NCBI GenBank assembly: GCA_028281785.1
Contig: JANQJG010000152.1
Span: forward strand, 1-64,000
Length of the DNA: 64,000 bases
From: Rhodospirillales bacterium
GTDB lineage: Bacteria; Pseudomonadota; Alphaproteobacteria; Rhodospirillales; Shumkoniaceae
Direction: 5' to 3'
Notes under the pieces: model-generated
Databases searched by the model: none
What the model was told of the DNA's origin: nothing
Seen by the model: the letters and a program-made list of their open reading frames with translations, nothing else
Made by a program: the position numbers and the translations under genes
Part shown: positions 42,536-52,071 of the stretch, piece after piece
Layout: every line of letters starts with the position of its first letter
Position numbering within the stretch: the first letter of the stretch is position 1

Positions 42536-44080
42536 ATGAACGTGGACAGTGGCGGCACGGAACAGCACGCAAGGATCGGGGCTTCCCCATCGACCGAGAC
42601 ATGGTCGCTCATCGGCCTGTCGGCCTTTCAGGCGACATTGCTCCTTGTCGGTTCGCTGACCGCGCTGCGCATCGCCCTGCTGTTCGCCGCCGACCACAAC
42701 CTGGGACCCGACGAGGCGCAATACTGGTCCTGGGCCAAGGACCTCGACCTCGGATACTTCTCCAAGCCGCCGATGATCGCCTGGGTCATCGCGGCGACGA
42801 CCGCCGTCTTCGGCGATGGCGAGGCGGCCGTGCGCCTGGCCTCGCCTCTCTTCCACATGGGGACGGCCCTGCTGATCTTCGTCCTCGCCCGCGACCTCTA
42901 CGACCACCGCGTCGCCTTCTGGTCGGCCCTGACCTATGCCACCGTTCCCGCCGTCTGGTTCTCCTCTGGCCTGATCACCACCGACGTGCCGCTGCTCTTC
43001 TTCTGGAGCCTGGCGCTTTTGGCGCTTCACCGCACACTTAGCGAACGCAGCCTGGGATGGGCCCTGCTCCTCGGCGTTTCCCTGGGTCTCGGACTGCTCA
43101 GCAAATACGCGATGCTCTACTTCCTGATGTGCGCGGGACTTTTTCTGGCGCGCGCCGCCGAGCATCGCTGGCTGCTGTGGAGCAGGCCGGGGTTGATCGC
43201 CGGCGCCGTCGGCGTGCTTCTCTTCTCGCCGAATATCCTCTGGAACATGACCCACGATTTCTCGACCGTGGCGCATACCGCGGAAAACGCGAAATGGTGG
43301 GGCCAGCTCTTCGAGGTCGGCGGCCTTTTCGCGTTCCTCGGGGCCCAGTTCGGCGTTTTCGGCCCGATCCTGTTCGTCGGGCTGATCTGGGGGCTGGTCA
43401 AACGGCAGGCGCGGGGACGGGCGAGCGACCGCTATCTGCTCGCCTTCGTCCTCCCCGTGATCCTGCTCGTCGCGGCGCAGGCTTGGGTGTCGCGCGCCCA
43501 CGCGAACTGGGCCGCGACGGCCTATGCCGCGGGAACCATTCTTGTCGTCGCTTGGCTCAGCCGCATTCCGATCGGACGCCGGGTCATTCCGGCCTCCATC
43601 GGTCTACATACGGTCCTCGGCCTGGGACTCAGCGCATTGATCCTCTACCCGGCCCTGGCCGACGCGCTCGGCCGCGGCCAGGATTTCAAACGCATACGCG
43701 GCTGGGACCGCCTCGGCGCGCTCGTGGTGCAGGAGATCGGCGCCGCGGAAGAATCGCCCTACTCAGCGATTCTGGCCGACGACCGCCACATTCATGCCGA
43801 GCTGCGCTACTACGCCCGCTCCGCCGGCCTGCCGGTCGTCAACTGGGACCATGACGGCGTTCCCCAGAACCATTTCGAGTTCGCCGCCCGCATTCGCGAA
43901 GATCAAAGCGCCAGGGTTCTATGGATTACGCGGATGGACAGCGGCTTCGACCGTATCACCCGCCATTTCGACCGCCATCGTTTCCTGCGAACGGTGACCG
44001 ACCCCCTTGGCAGCGGGCGCAACCGCGTGGTCCATCTCTACGACCTGCGTGGCTATCACGAGCGGTTCGATACCCGATGA
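42536..44080 (+). CDS. ArnT/PMT-like (GT39/GT83 type) glycosyltransferase
   Basis: A 514-residue membrane enzyme with about ten helices. The GT-C signature lies in the first periplasmic loop (NLGPDEAQYWSWAKDLDLGY, with the acidic DE pair, then FSKPPMIAWVIA), as in undecaprenyl-phosphate sugar transferases such as ArnT. It probably transfers a lipid-carried sugar onto an envelope glycolipid. Its last codon overlaps the PAP2 gene (ATGA), so the two are coupled. ATG 42527 is an alternative start. Confidence 0.85.
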   Translation: MNVDSGGTEQHARIGASPSTETWSLIGLSAFQATLLLVGSLTALRIALLFAADHNLGPDEAQYWSWAKDLDLGYFSKPPMIAWVIAATTAVFGDGEAAVRLASPLFHMGTALLIFVLARDLYDHRVAFWSALTYATVPAVWFSSGLITTDVPLLFFWSLALLALHRTLSERSLGWALLLGVSLGLGLLSKYAMLYFLMCAGLFLARAAEHRWLLWSRPGLIAGAVGVLLFSPNILWNMTHDFSTVAHTAENAKWWGQLFEVGGLFAFLGAQFGVFGPILFVGLIWGLVKRQARGRASDRYLLAFVLPVILLVAAQAWVSRAHANWAATAYAAGTILVVAWLSRIPIGRRVIPASIGLHTVLGLGLSALILYPALADALGRGQDFKRIRGWDRLGALVVQEIGAAEESPYSAILADDRHIHAELRYYARSAGLPVVNWDHDGVPQNHFEFAARIREDQSARVLWITRMDSGFDRITRHFDRHRFLRTVTDPLGSGRNRVVHLYDLRGYHERFDTR

Positions 44081-44967
44081 GCATGCCCGCCCAAGCGTCT
44101 CCGTTCCCGCCGACCTCGCCCGCGCGAGATCTCGAAGTCATCGCCGCGCTGTGCCTGGGAATTATGGTGGCGACCGTCATCTTCGTTTCCTTTCCGGGAA
44201 TCGACCTCTGGGTCTCGGCCCTGTTCCATGACCGCGAGGCGGGATTCTGGCTTGCCGACAACCCCTTGCTGCGCGCCGTCAACAAGCTGATCTCTTGGGT
44301 GGCGGCGGCGCTGATCATCTTCGCCGTCATCGGCATTGGTTTGGCTCTCTACTGGGGCCGGCACCTGTTCGGGCTCGCCCCCCGAGCCTTTAGCTTTCTT
44401 CTCGCGGTGGTCGTGATCGGGCCCGGCTTGGTCGTCAATCTTCTGTTCAAGAACCAGTGGGGGAGAGCGCGGCCCCGCAGCCTCGAGGCCTTCGGCGGCG
44501 AGTTGGAGTTCACGCCGGCGCTCGTGTTCTCCGACCAATGCGACTCCAACTGCTCTTTCGTCGCCGGCGATCCCTCGGTGGCCTTCGCCACCCTAGCCCT
44601 GGCCCTGCTGATCACCGGCAACCGCCGCCCATGGATTTGGCTTGCGCTCGGCTTCGGCGTGCTGGTTGGACTGGTGCGAATCGTTCAGGGCGCCCATTTT
44701 CTGAGCGACGTGGTTTTCTCCGGCCTTTTCGTCCTGGTCACGGTCTATGGGCTCAAGCTCGTCATCGTGGAAGGCCGCTGGGGCGTGAGTGCCGCCGTTG
44801 AACGCGGAGCAAAAGCGGTTGTCGGTTGGGCCGTGAATACAGTGGCCCGGGAGGCGTGCGCGCGCACCGGCGCCGGCGGGAGGGGAAAAGCGGATCGCCC
44901 GCCTGAAAGAGCGGCTGGAACGTCGGCCCCCGAGGCACCACGGGAAGCGGAACGGCACTCAGTCTGA
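44077..44967 (+). CDS. PAP2-family membrane phosphatase
   Basis: The 296-residue protein has about six helices and the three PAP2 signature motifs: KNQWGRARP (KX6RP), CSFVAGDPS (PSGH-type, weak), and RIVQGAHFLSDV (RX5HX3D). The fold dephosphorylates undecaprenyl pyrophosphate or lipid A, acting in the membrane or periplasm. It is coupled to the ArnT-like glycosyltransferase, which suggests a shared envelope-lipid modification role. The C-terminal tail of about 60 residues is Ala/Arg-rich and variable. It overlaps the convergent MFS gene by 9 bp. Confidence 0.88.
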   Translation: MSMPAQASPFPPTSPARDLEVIAALCLGIMVATVIFVSFPGIDLWVSALFHDREAGFWLADNPLLRAVNKLISWVAAALIIFAVIGIGLALYWGRHLFGLAPRAFSFLLAVVVIGPGLVVNLLFKNQWGRARPRSLEAFGGELEFTPALVFSDQCDSNCSFVAGDPSVAFATLALALLITGNRRPWIWLALGFGVLVGLVRIVQGAHFLSDVVFSGLFVLVTVYGLKLVIVEGRWGVSAAVERGAKAVVGWAVNTVAREACARTGAGGRGKADRPPERAAGTSAPEAPREAERHSV

Positions 44968-46194
44968 AGTCTGCCGGCCGCCCCGCCGAAGCCAACCGAG
45001 CAGCAGGACGAGAACCCCGCAGTTCGCGGTCAACATGAGCAGCGGCGCGGCAAAACCTCCGGTCGCCTGCGACAGGGCGCCGATCGACAGCGGCCCGAGC
45101 ACGCCGCCGATCTCAGCCGCCGAGAAGAACAACCCTCCAGCAAGACCGGCCCGGCGCGAACCCACCTCCTTGATCTCCACCAGGGTAAGGATGGCCACGG
45201 TCATCATGACGCCCCGGCCGAGGCCCTGAAGCACCAGGCCGAGACCGAGCAACGGCCCGCCGGAAACCTGGAGCAGCAGACTCGACGCCCCGGCCGCGCA
45301 GAAAAGAACGAATAGGATCGGCAGCCGGCGGTTGGGAGTCGCCAGCCGCGGGATGACCAGTGATCCGAACACACCCACCGCGGTCGGCAGCGAGGCCCAG
45401 TATCCGGCGGCAGCGGCAGCCATGCCGTGGCTGCGCAGAATCTCCGGTAGCCAGTTGTTGAGGCCGTGATTGAAGAAGAAGATACAGATGCTCATCCACA
45501 GCACGATGCGCACGGCCGGCAGCCGCATCAGATCGGCGAAGATCTGGAGTTGAGAGACTTTCGGCTCGGCCGCGAGCCGCCGCTCCATGTCACGGCTCGC
45601 AGGCTGTTGGGCGATTGCGAACCAGACCGCGCCGACCGCGAGAACAAACGCGGCGTAGGCAAGCAGCACTGCCCGCCAGTCGCCGTCCATCGCCGGCATC
45701 ATGACGCTGTTGGTCAGGGACAGAGCGGTGATGCCGCCGAGCGCCGGGCCGGTGATGTAGATGCCCATCGCCAGGCCGCGCTCGCGTCCCTCGAACCAGA
45801 GGCTGACCAGCTTCGGCGCGCCGATGGAAATCATCGGCCCCCCGAGCCCGAACAGGGCCACCGCGAGGAACAGGCTCAAGTGGTCCGTCGCCAGCGCCCT
45901 GAGCGCGCCCGAGCTCGCCATGATGATCGCCGAGGCGAGAAGAACCCGGCGCGGCCCGAAGCGGTCGAGGACAATGCCGCAGGGGAGCGCGGCGAAGATG
46001 TAGACCAGCTGCCACGCCCCAAGGACCGACCCCATCGCCGTGTTGCTCATGTTGAGATCCCGGGAGACGGTCGAGACCAAAGGTGCAAGGGCAGTGAAGG
46101 TGAGTCCGAAGCTGAAATAGACGAGCCAGACCCCGGCGAGCACGCCCCACCTGTGAGGATGTTCGGACGGATTGAGGTCGGAGGCCGTTGTCAT
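44959..46194 (-). CDS. MFS transporter
   Basis: A 411-residue permease with 12 predicted helices. It has an MFS motif-A-like loop (GIVLDRFGPRRVLLASAIIM) after helix 2. The ATG at 46194 is preferred because the longer frame adds a Gly-rich, non-membrane 29-residue leader. The substrate is not predictable. It is divergent from pyrD, 158 bp away, so the two may share regulation. Confidence 0.88.
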   Translation of the reverse strand: MTTASDLNPSEHPHRWGVLAGVWLVYFSFGLTFTALAPLVSTVSRDLNMSNTAMGSVLGAWQLVYIFAALPCGIVLDRFGPRRVLLASAIIMASSGALRALATDHLSLFLAVALFGLGGPMISIGAPKLVSLWFEGRERGLAMGIYITGPALGGITALSLTNSVMMPAMDGDWRAVLLAYAAFVLAVGAVWFAIAQQPASRDMERRLAAEPKVSQLQIFADLMRLPAVRIVLWMSICIFFFNHGLNNWLPEILRSHGMAAAAAGYWASLPTAVGVFGSLVIPRLATPNRRLPILFVLFCAAGASSLLLQVSGGPLLGLGLVLQGLGRGVMMTVAILTLVEIKEVGSRRAGLAGGLFFSAAEIGGVLGPLSIGALSQATGGFAAPLLMLTANCGVLVLLLGWLRRGGRQTSD

Positions 46195-46352
46195 GCGACC
46201 ACGGCCCTCGCCTGCCTGGACTCCGCCTCCTCCCCCCGGTATACCATGCTCCCCTGGGACCTTCGCATGGTGCCTGTTCAACCCCGAATGGTGTTGTTTA
46301 GCATGGCGAAGCGTCCTTTGGCATAAGGCACCCCCGTTGACAGGGTCAGAGT

Positions 46353-47294
46353 GTGGTTGATCTGTCCGTCGATCTCCTTGGCATGCGCCTCGAGAACCCC
46401 ACCGTGCTCGCCTCGGGAATTCTCGGGGTCACCAAGGGATCGCTGAAGTTCTGCGCCCGGCATGGCGCCGGCGCCGTCGTCATCAAATCCATCACCCGGG
46501 AACCGCGCAAGGGGCACCCACCGCCTATCGTCTGCGCCTCGGGTGGGGGGCTGTTGAACGCCGTCGGCTACTCCAATCCAGGGTACCGGCATGCCATGGC
46601 CGAGTATGAGGATCTCGCGGACGTCGGCGTTCCGGTCATCGGCAGTTTCGTGGCGGAAACCGCCGAGGAATACGCCTTTCTGGCCGAGCATTTCGCAAAC
46701 CATCTGGAATTCGACGCCGTGGAGATTCCCCTCTCCTGCCCGCACACGCCCGGATACGGGGAGCTGGCCGGCCATTCCGGGACCGACATCACCTACGAGA
46801 TCGTGAGCGCGCTGAAGGCGAGCCTTCGCGCGCCGCTGATCGTCAAGCTCTCGGCCAACCTGCAGGACATCGGCCCGGTCGCGAAAGCGGCCGAGGACGC
46901 CGGGGCCGACGCCATCACCGCGGTCAACACCCTGGGTCCGGGGACCTGTTTCGAGGCCGCGACAGGCCGCCGGGTCCTCGGTTTCGGCTTCGGCGGCATA
47001 TCGGGACCGCCGCTCAAGCCGGTCGCGCTGAAGGCCGTTTACGACACTTTCCAGGCGGTCACGATCCCGATCATCGGAACCGGCGGCGTGTCCACGGGTC
47101 AGGACGCGGTCGAGATGATCATGGCCGGCGCCACGGCGGTCGGTGTTGGGACGGCGGTGGTGCCCCGGGGCGTCGAGGTGTTCCGCAAAATTTGCGAGGA
47201 GATGAAAGACCTGTTGGCGGCAAGGGGATGTTCGAGCCTGGCGGAGATCCGAGGGAAGGCCCATGAAAAGCAGCTCGTACAAGACCTCGTTTGA
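46353..47294 (+). CDS. pyrD: Dihydroorotate dehydrogenase, class 1B-type catalytic subunit
   Basis: The 313-residue FMN enzyme of the TIM-barrel DHOD family is predicted to oxidise dihydroorotate, with electrons passed to its partner subunit. It has the FMN-binding GGISGPPLKP and IIGTGGVSTGQDAVEMIMAGAT segments. The catalytic base is a Cys in EIPLSCPHTPGYG (class 1 type), not the Ser of the class 2 enzyme typical of alphaproteobacteria. It starts at GTG 46353 and is followed, with a 32-bp overlap, by pyrK. A related activity on another dihydropyrimidine or lactam cannot be ruled out. Confidence 0.88.
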   Translation: MVDLSVDLLGMRLENPTVLASGILGVTKGSLKFCARHGAGAVVIKSITREPRKGHPPPIVCASGGGLLNAVGYSNPGYRHAMAEYEDLADVGVPVIGSFVAETAEEYAFLAEHFANHLEFDAVEIPLSCPHTPGYGELAGHSGTDITYEIVSALKASLRAPLIVKLSANLQDIGPVAKAAEDAGADAITAVNTLGPGTCFEAATGRRVLGFGFGGISGPPLKPVALKAVYDTFQAVTIPIIGTGGVSTGQDAVEMIMAGATAVGVGTAVVPRGVEVFRKICEEMKDLLAARGCSSLAEIRGKAHEKQLVQDLV

Positions 47295-48102
47295 CTACGA
47301 GGACCTCACCGTCCGCTCGACCGCGATCACCCGAATAGTCGAGGAGGCCAGGGGCATCCGGAGCTTCGGCTTCCGGGGAAGCCTCGACGCCCAACCCGGG
47401 CAGTTCGTCATGCTTTGGCTACCGGAAGCCGGCGCGCGCCCCTTCTCCATTTACAAGGACGACGGCGAGGAGTTCGTCCTCACCATCGCTCGCGTCGGCC
47501 CCTTTACCGAACAGCTGTTCGACTGCCGGGTCGGCGACCGCCTGGGTTACTTCGGTCCCTTCGGGAAGCCCTTCGACCTGCGGGGCACACATCTGGCGCT
47601 CGTCGGCGGCGGATATGGCTCCGCGCCTCTGTCGTTTCTCGCCAGGAACGCGACCGCCCAGGGCGTGACAAGTGAGTTGGTCATCGGCGCCCGGAACAAG
47701 TCTCTGCTGCTGTATTCGGATGAACCCGCTATCGCGGGTGTCATGAAGCACTATTGCACCGACGATGGCTCCTACGGCTATCGCGGATTGGTCACGGAAC
47801 GGCTCCACGAGCTCCTCCGGGACGACCCAAGCATCGATATGGTTTACACGGCGGGTCCCGAACTGATGATGAAGGAGGTGGTCGCGGTCTGCGACGAGTT
47901 CGGCATCGATGGACAGGTCTCTCTGGAGCGCTACATGAAATGCGGCTTCGGCATCTGCGGAAGCTGCTGCGTCGATCCGAACGGGCTGCGGATGTGCGTC
48001 GAGGGCCCCTGCATCGACAATGAGGTCGCGAAAGGCATCTCCGAATTCGGCGTCTATCACCGGGATGCCGCCGGGATTCGGCACCCCTTCGTCACGGCGT
48101 AA
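47263..48102 (+). CDS. pyrK: Dihydroorotate dehydrogenase electron-transfer subunit (PyrK-like)
   Basis: The 279-residue FAD/2Fe-2S protein passes electrons from the DHOD subunit to NAD. The N-terminal ferredoxin-reductase beta-barrel has the FAD-binding RPFSIYK segment, then the NAD-binding GGGYGSAPLSFLA region. The C-terminal 2Fe-2S motif is CGFGICGSCCVDPNGLRMC. It begins at ATG 47263 behind GAGGGAAGG, inside the pyrD gene. It pairs with pyrD as in Gram-positive class 1B enzymes and some archaea, and is uncommon in alphaproteobacteria. Confidence 0.88.
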   Translation: MKSSSYKTSFDYEDLTVRSTAITRIVEEARGIRSFGFRGSLDAQPGQFVMLWLPEAGARPFSIYKDDGEEFVLTIARVGPFTEQLFDCRVGDRLGYFGPFGKPFDLRGTHLALVGGGYGSAPLSFLARNATAQGVTSELVIGARNKSLLLYSDEPAIAGVMKHYCTDDGSYGYRGLVTERLHELLRDDPSIDMVYTAGPELMMKEVVAVCDEFGIDGQVSLERYMKCGFGICGSCCVDPNGLRMCVEGPCIDNEVAKGISEFGVYHRDAAGIRHPFVTA

Positions 48103-48116
48103 CCCGTCGGTCCGCC

Positions 48117-49241
48117 TTACAGGACCGCGCCGCGGGCCGAGATCTCCCAAAGGCATTCCACCCTGTCGCCGCGGATGCCGACCAACCAATCGTAGAGATT
48201 GACCGTTGGGTCGCAGTGCCCCGGGATCAGCCGGATCTTGTCCCCCAACTTCGGGCCGCCATCCGGACGAGAAAGGATCAGCGCGCCGTGCTCGTCGGAC
48301 GCCCGTTCGAGGGTCGCGCCATCCAAATCCAGGACCGTCGGCATGCCGCAATCGACGCTGAACGCCTTGAGGCCCGCGTCGACATAGGCCCGTTCGCCGG
48401 CCGGCCGGCTCATGACCGTCGTGTAGACGTAGAGGCTCTGCTCGAAGTCGTCGATTGGCCCGCCATCGGCCCCCAGATTGCGGCCGTAATCAGCGTCCAT
48501 GAACACATAGGACCCCACCTGAAGCTCGTTATAGATACCGGTCGCGGTCTCGAAGGCATAGGTCCCGGTGCCAGCACCGCCGACGATGTCGCAGGACAAG
48601 CCATCGGCGGCCAGGGCGTGAACCGTCTGTCGAGTCAGGATTGCGGCCGCCTCGACGGCTCGTCGGCGTTCGCCGAAGTCGCGGATATGCTGGGCCCGGC
48701 CCTGATAGGCCTGGAGTCCACCGAAGCGCAATTGCTCACTCGCCCGGACATGTTTCGCTAAAGCCACCGCGGCTTCCCCCGGGGGAACGCCGCAGCGCCC
48801 CGCACCGACATCGATTTCGACCAGAACCGTGAGCTTTGTTCTAGCCCGGGCGGCGGCCACGTTCAGATCGTCGACATTGCCCGCGTCGTCGACACACACC
48901 CCGACCCAGGCCTCGCGTCCGAGCTCGGCCAAGCGGTCGAGTTTCGGCTTGCCGACGACCTGGTTGCTGACCAGAACATTGTTGATGCCGCCCGCGACCA
49001 TGGCCTCGGCCTCGGACACCTTCTGGCAGCAGACGCCGACGGCGCCCAGGGCCATCTGACGGCGGCCGATCTCCGGGCATTTGTGGGACTTGGCATGGGG
49101 ACGCAAACGCGCGCCGGTCCCCTCCACGGCCTTCGCCATGACCTCCAAATTTCGTTCCAGGGCATCCAGATCGACGATCAGGGCGGGGGTGTCCACCTCG
49201 GAGAGCGGAGAGCCGACCTTTGCGGGAGTTCTTCTGGTCAT
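48117..49241 (-). CDS. DSD1-family PLP enzyme (D-threonine aldolase / D-serine dehydratase-like)
   Basis: The 374-residue fold-type III PLP enzyme has the Lys-containing LRPHAKSHKCPEI motif and the C-terminal metal-binding HCDPTVNLYD seen in D-serine dehydratases and D-threonine aldolases. The substrate is probably a D-hydroxy amino acid; exact activity cannot be told. It starts at ATG 49241 after GCGAGG. It is the last gene of the operon with the amidohydrolase and ABC transporter, 19 bp after the amidohydrolase. Confidence 0.85.
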   Translation of the reverse strand: MTRRTPAKVGSPLSEVDTPALIVDLDALERNLEVMAKAVEGTGARLRPHAKSHKCPEIGRRQMALGAVGVCCQKVSEAEAMVAGGINNVLVSNQVVGKPKLDRLAELGREAWVGVCVDDAGNVDDLNVAAARARTKLTVLVEIDVGAGRCGVPPGEAAVALAKHVRASEQLRFGGLQAYQGRAQHIRDFGERRRAVEAAAILTRQTVHALAADGLSCDIVGGAGTGTYAFETATGIYNELQVGSYVFMDADYGRNLGADGGPIDDFEQSLYVYTTVMSRPAGERAYVDAGLKAFSVDCGMPTVLDLDGATLERASDEHGALILSRPDGGPKLGDKIRLIPGHCDPTVNLYDWLVGIRGDRVECLWEISARGAVL

Positions 49242-49260
49242 TTTTTTGGCCTCGCTTTGT

Positions 49261-50361
49261 TTAGTGGCCGTTGATTCCGAGCAAGGAGCGGACGTTTCCG
49301 CCGAGCACCTTGTCCATCTCGCCGGCCTTGAAGAAATCGCAATAGCGTCGAACGTAGTCGAGGCTCTGCTTATAGGTACAGAACCTCTCGACATTCGGCA
49401 TGTCGGACCCCCAGACGAGCTTGGTGGATCCGTAGCGGTCCCGAAGGCCGCGGATAAGCGTCTGGGCCTCGGGATAGGGGTAGTCCCAGATGCCACCCCA
49501 GGATATGGGATGGCAAACCTCCAGAAGAACGTTGTCACGACGGTAGAGCGCGTCGATCTGACTCGGAATGTCCCAGCGCCCGTCACTGGCAAAGAACTGA
49601 ATCGGCGGCGACATGACGAACAGCCAACGGATGCCGGGAAACCGATCCATCAGTCTTTCCATGCGCGCGAAGACTCCGAGATAGCTGGGCCGGTCGTACT
49701 CGGGAATGGCTGCGAACTCAATGAACACCGGCAGATCGGCATCCTGAACAATCGACCACAGAGCATCGAAACGTTCCTCATCGAACCACGCGTCGAAGCC
49801 ATACCGGCTGAACTGTTCGAGGCAATAGTAGAGACCTCGCAACTCCAGCTTCTCGATCGCCCGCAGGGTCTCGGACATCCAATGTTCGCCGTCCGCGCGT
49901 GCCTCATCGACGTGGAATAGACCGCTGAATCGGTCCGGGAACTGGCGCTGGGCAAGGGCGTTGTAGTCGTTCATGTAGCCATAGGTGAAGCCAGCCTGTA
50001 GGACGCAGTGGTCGACCCCGGCGGCGTTCATATGGGTGATCAGCCCTTCGGGCGTCGACTCGATTTCATACATGGCCGCGGGCATGTACTGAACGTAGTG
50101 GTCCTCGCCGTCGACGGTGAACTCAACCCGACCGTATGGGCCAACGCGGAAGTCGATGTCGTCGCGCAGCCCCGCCCAGCTGTTGTCACCTTCCCGATAT
50201 AGCAACGAGGCTTTCGCCGGTGCCCCGTCGCGGTGACGAAAGACCTTGGCTGCGGGTCGGGTCAGGTTCTTCTGAATGTACCGCCAGTGGACCTCCCTCG
50301 ACGGAAGGCCGCAGGCGCCAGACCATTTTTCGAATACATGGGCGTGTGAGTCGACAATCAT
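49261..50361 (-). CDS. Amidohydrolase-2 family metal-dependent hydrolase
   Basis: The 366-residue TIM-barrel hydrolase has the metal-binding HxH near the N-terminus (IVDSHAHVFEKW), a late Asp in LVWGSDMPNVERFC, and a central IEFAAIPEYD. It resembles ACMSD/amidohydrolase-2 proteins, which act on C-N or C-C bonds of small acids. The start is ATG 50361 behind GAGGG; a longer frame to 50553 is not family-like. It lies 93 bp downstream of the ABC substrate-binding protein gene. Confidence 0.85.
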   Translation of the reverse strand: MIVDSHAHVFEKWSGACGLPSREVHWRYIQKNLTRPAAKVFRHRDGAPAKASLLYREGDNSWAGLRDDIDFRVGPYGRVEFTVDGEDHYVQYMPAAMYEIESTPEGLITHMNAAGVDHCVLQAGFTYGYMNDYNALAQRQFPDRFSGLFHVDEARADGEHWMSETLRAIEKLELRGLYYCLEQFSRYGFDAWFDEERFDALWSIVQDADLPVFIEFAAIPEYDRPSYLGVFARMERLMDRFPGIRWLFVMSPPIQFFASDGRWDIPSQIDALYRRDNVLLEVCHPISWGGIWDYPYPEAQTLIRGLRDRYGSTKLVWGSDMPNVERFCTYKQSLDYVRRYCDFFKAGEMDKVLGGNVRSLLGINGH

Positions 50362-50453
50362 CTTGAGCCCTCGAGTCTCCACCGGAGCAATCGGAAAAAG
50401 TTGGAAGAAAGGTGGCGCGGACCGCGCTCGGTAGGACGGACCGCGCCATCGGC

Positions 50454-51320
50454 TCAGCCTTTTTCGAGCTCGGCTAGATAGTGCTCGTAGCGTTCCTTCA
50501 TGAAGCCGCTGGCGACCATGTGGTCGGCCCACATGTCGAGGAAAAACTTCCACGCCGTGTCGCCATAACGGATGGCCCAGGTATTGGCGGTCATGCCAAT
50601 GGGCGTGGCCTCATTGACGATATGCGCCCAACTCGCGTTCTTGCGCGCGAACAGCACGGCGTCCAGGTCGCCGGTCGCCCAGATGTCCGCCTTCTTCGCC
50701 CGCACCGGCTCGGCGGCCAGGGTGATGTTGCCCGAAGTGGTGATGATTTTGGCGTCGGGATAGGTCGTCTTGACCCAGTTCTCCTCGGACGAGCCGATAT
50801 TGACCGAGAAGGTCACATCGGGGCTGTTGAAATCGGCGTCGCTCTTGAACCGGCCAGCGTTGTCCTTGTGCACGACGGCCAGCCGTCCCTTGTGCCACAT
50901 CGGCCCGACATAGTTCACCACCAGCGCCCGCGGCATGGTGTAGAACAAGGACGAGCCGAAGACGTCGAAATCGCCCTTGCGCAGGGAGACAGTGGAATTG
51001 GCCCAGGAAACCTCCTGGTACTCCGCTTCCACCTCCAGCGCCTCCGCCAGCTTCTGCGCCACGTCGTAGTAGATGCCGACAAGCTCGCCGGTCTTGGCAC
51101 TTTTCTGGAACCAGGGCACGGTCTGTGAATAGCCGACGCGCAGCTTGTTGTCCTTCTTGATCCGCGCCAGTACGGAATCGGGATCGACCCCCGATTCCAA
51201 CATTTGCGCGTGGGCCTCGCGCATGGACGTGCCGGCAGCCGCTAGACCCGCCGCCATGCCCCCGGCACCGAGGGCCAGCTTCATCATGTGTCGCCGTGAC
51301 GTGTCGAGATCTTGTGTCAT
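50454..51320 (-). CDS. Amino-acid-type ABC transporter substrate-binding protein
   Basis: The 288-residue periplasmic protein has a Tat-like leader (SRRHMMKLALGAGGMAAGLA) and the SBP_bac_3 fold: LRVGYSQTVPWFQKSAKTGE near residue 55, VGIYYDVAQKLAEALEVEAE, and NTWAIRYGDTAWKFFLDMWA. It delivers a polar amino acid or related compound to the downstream-encoded permeases. It is encoded in one operon with two permease genes and an ATPase gene. Confidence 0.92.
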   Translation of the reverse strand: MTQDLDTSRRHMMKLALGAGGMAAGLAAAGTSMREAHAQMLESGVDPDSVLARIKKDNKLRVGYSQTVPWFQKSAKTGELVGIYYDVAQKLAEALEVEAEYQEVSWANSTVSLRKGDFDVFGSSLFYTMPRALVVNYVGPMWHKGRLAVVHKDNAGRFKSDADFNSPDVTFSVNIGSSEENWVKTTYPDAKIITTSGNITLAAEPVRAKKADIWATGDLDAVLFARKNASWAHIVNEATPIGMTANTWAIRYGDTAWKFFLDMWADHMVASGFMKERYEHYLAELEKG

Positions 51321-51387
51321 GGTTTAGCCTCCTGTCTCCCGATGGTTGGTACGTCAGAAGTTCGTTCGATGTCTCGCATTCCGGGCC

Positions 51388-52059
51388 TCACGCCATCGCC
51401 AGCCCGTAGCGCCCGCGCAGTCGGTCGGCGTAGAGCTTGAATGCGTGCGACAGGCAGAAAACGATCAGGATGTAGAGAAACGCCGTGAAGGAGAGGATCT
51501 CGATCGGCTGGAACCAGATGGCGGTCAGCCGCATCGCCTGGTACATCAGGTCCGGCACCGCGATGACAGAGACGAGGGTCGAGGATTTCACCAACACCAG
51601 GAACTGATTCATGATCGACGGCGCCATGTTGAGCAGCGCCTGCGGCAGAATGATCGACCGAAAGGTCAGAAAGGGTGACATGCCAAGGGAGTGGGCGGCC
51701 TGCAGATGGCCGCGGTCGACGCCTTCGATCCCCGCCCGGAAGGTCTCCGCCAAATAGCCGCTGGATTGCAAGGCCAGCGCCATCCATCCGGCGGCGAAAA
51801 AGGACTGCGGCCAGCCGAACAGGTCCGGCCAGACATAGTTCACCCACAGCAGCTGAACGTAGATCGGTGTGTTTCGGCAGAATTCGATATAGATGGTCGC
51901 CGGCAGCCGCAGCGGCCGCACGTAAAGACGGACAAGGCAGGCGCCCAGTCCCAGCGCACAGGCGACGCAGAAAGCGATGACGCAGATTTGTGTCGTCACC
52001 CAAAGTCCTTCGGCAAAGAGGTTCAGGTTCTTGAGGATGATGCTGCGCCAGACGTCCAT
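51388..52059 (-). CDS. Polar amino-acid ABC transporter permease
   Basis: The 223-residue inner-membrane subunit is of the HisM/GlnP type. It has the amino-acid permease signature IEFCRNTPIYVQLLWVNYVW and the ATPase-contacting EAA loop AETFRAGIEGVDRGHLQAAH. About five helices are present. It starts 13 bp after the preceding permease stop. Confidence 0.93.
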   Translation of the reverse strand: MDVWRSIILKNLNLFAEGLWVTTQICVIAFCVACALGLGACLVRLYVRPLRLPATIYIEFCRNTPIYVQLLWVNYVWPDLFGWPQSFFAAGWMALALQSSGYLAETFRAGIEGVDRGHLQAAHSLGMSPFLTFRSIILPQALLNMAPSIMNQFLVLVKSSTLVSVIAVPDLMYQAMRLTAIWFQPIEILSFTAFLYILIVFCLSHAFKLYADRLRGRYGLAMA

Positions 52060-52071
52060 GCGGCACCTCCC

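Noticed and set aside
41798-43501. Long antisense frame across the Cys-rich lipoprotein and ArnT-like genes
   Set aside because: Low-complexity, charged translation typical of a high-GC antisense shadow; the sense genes have signals and family motifs.
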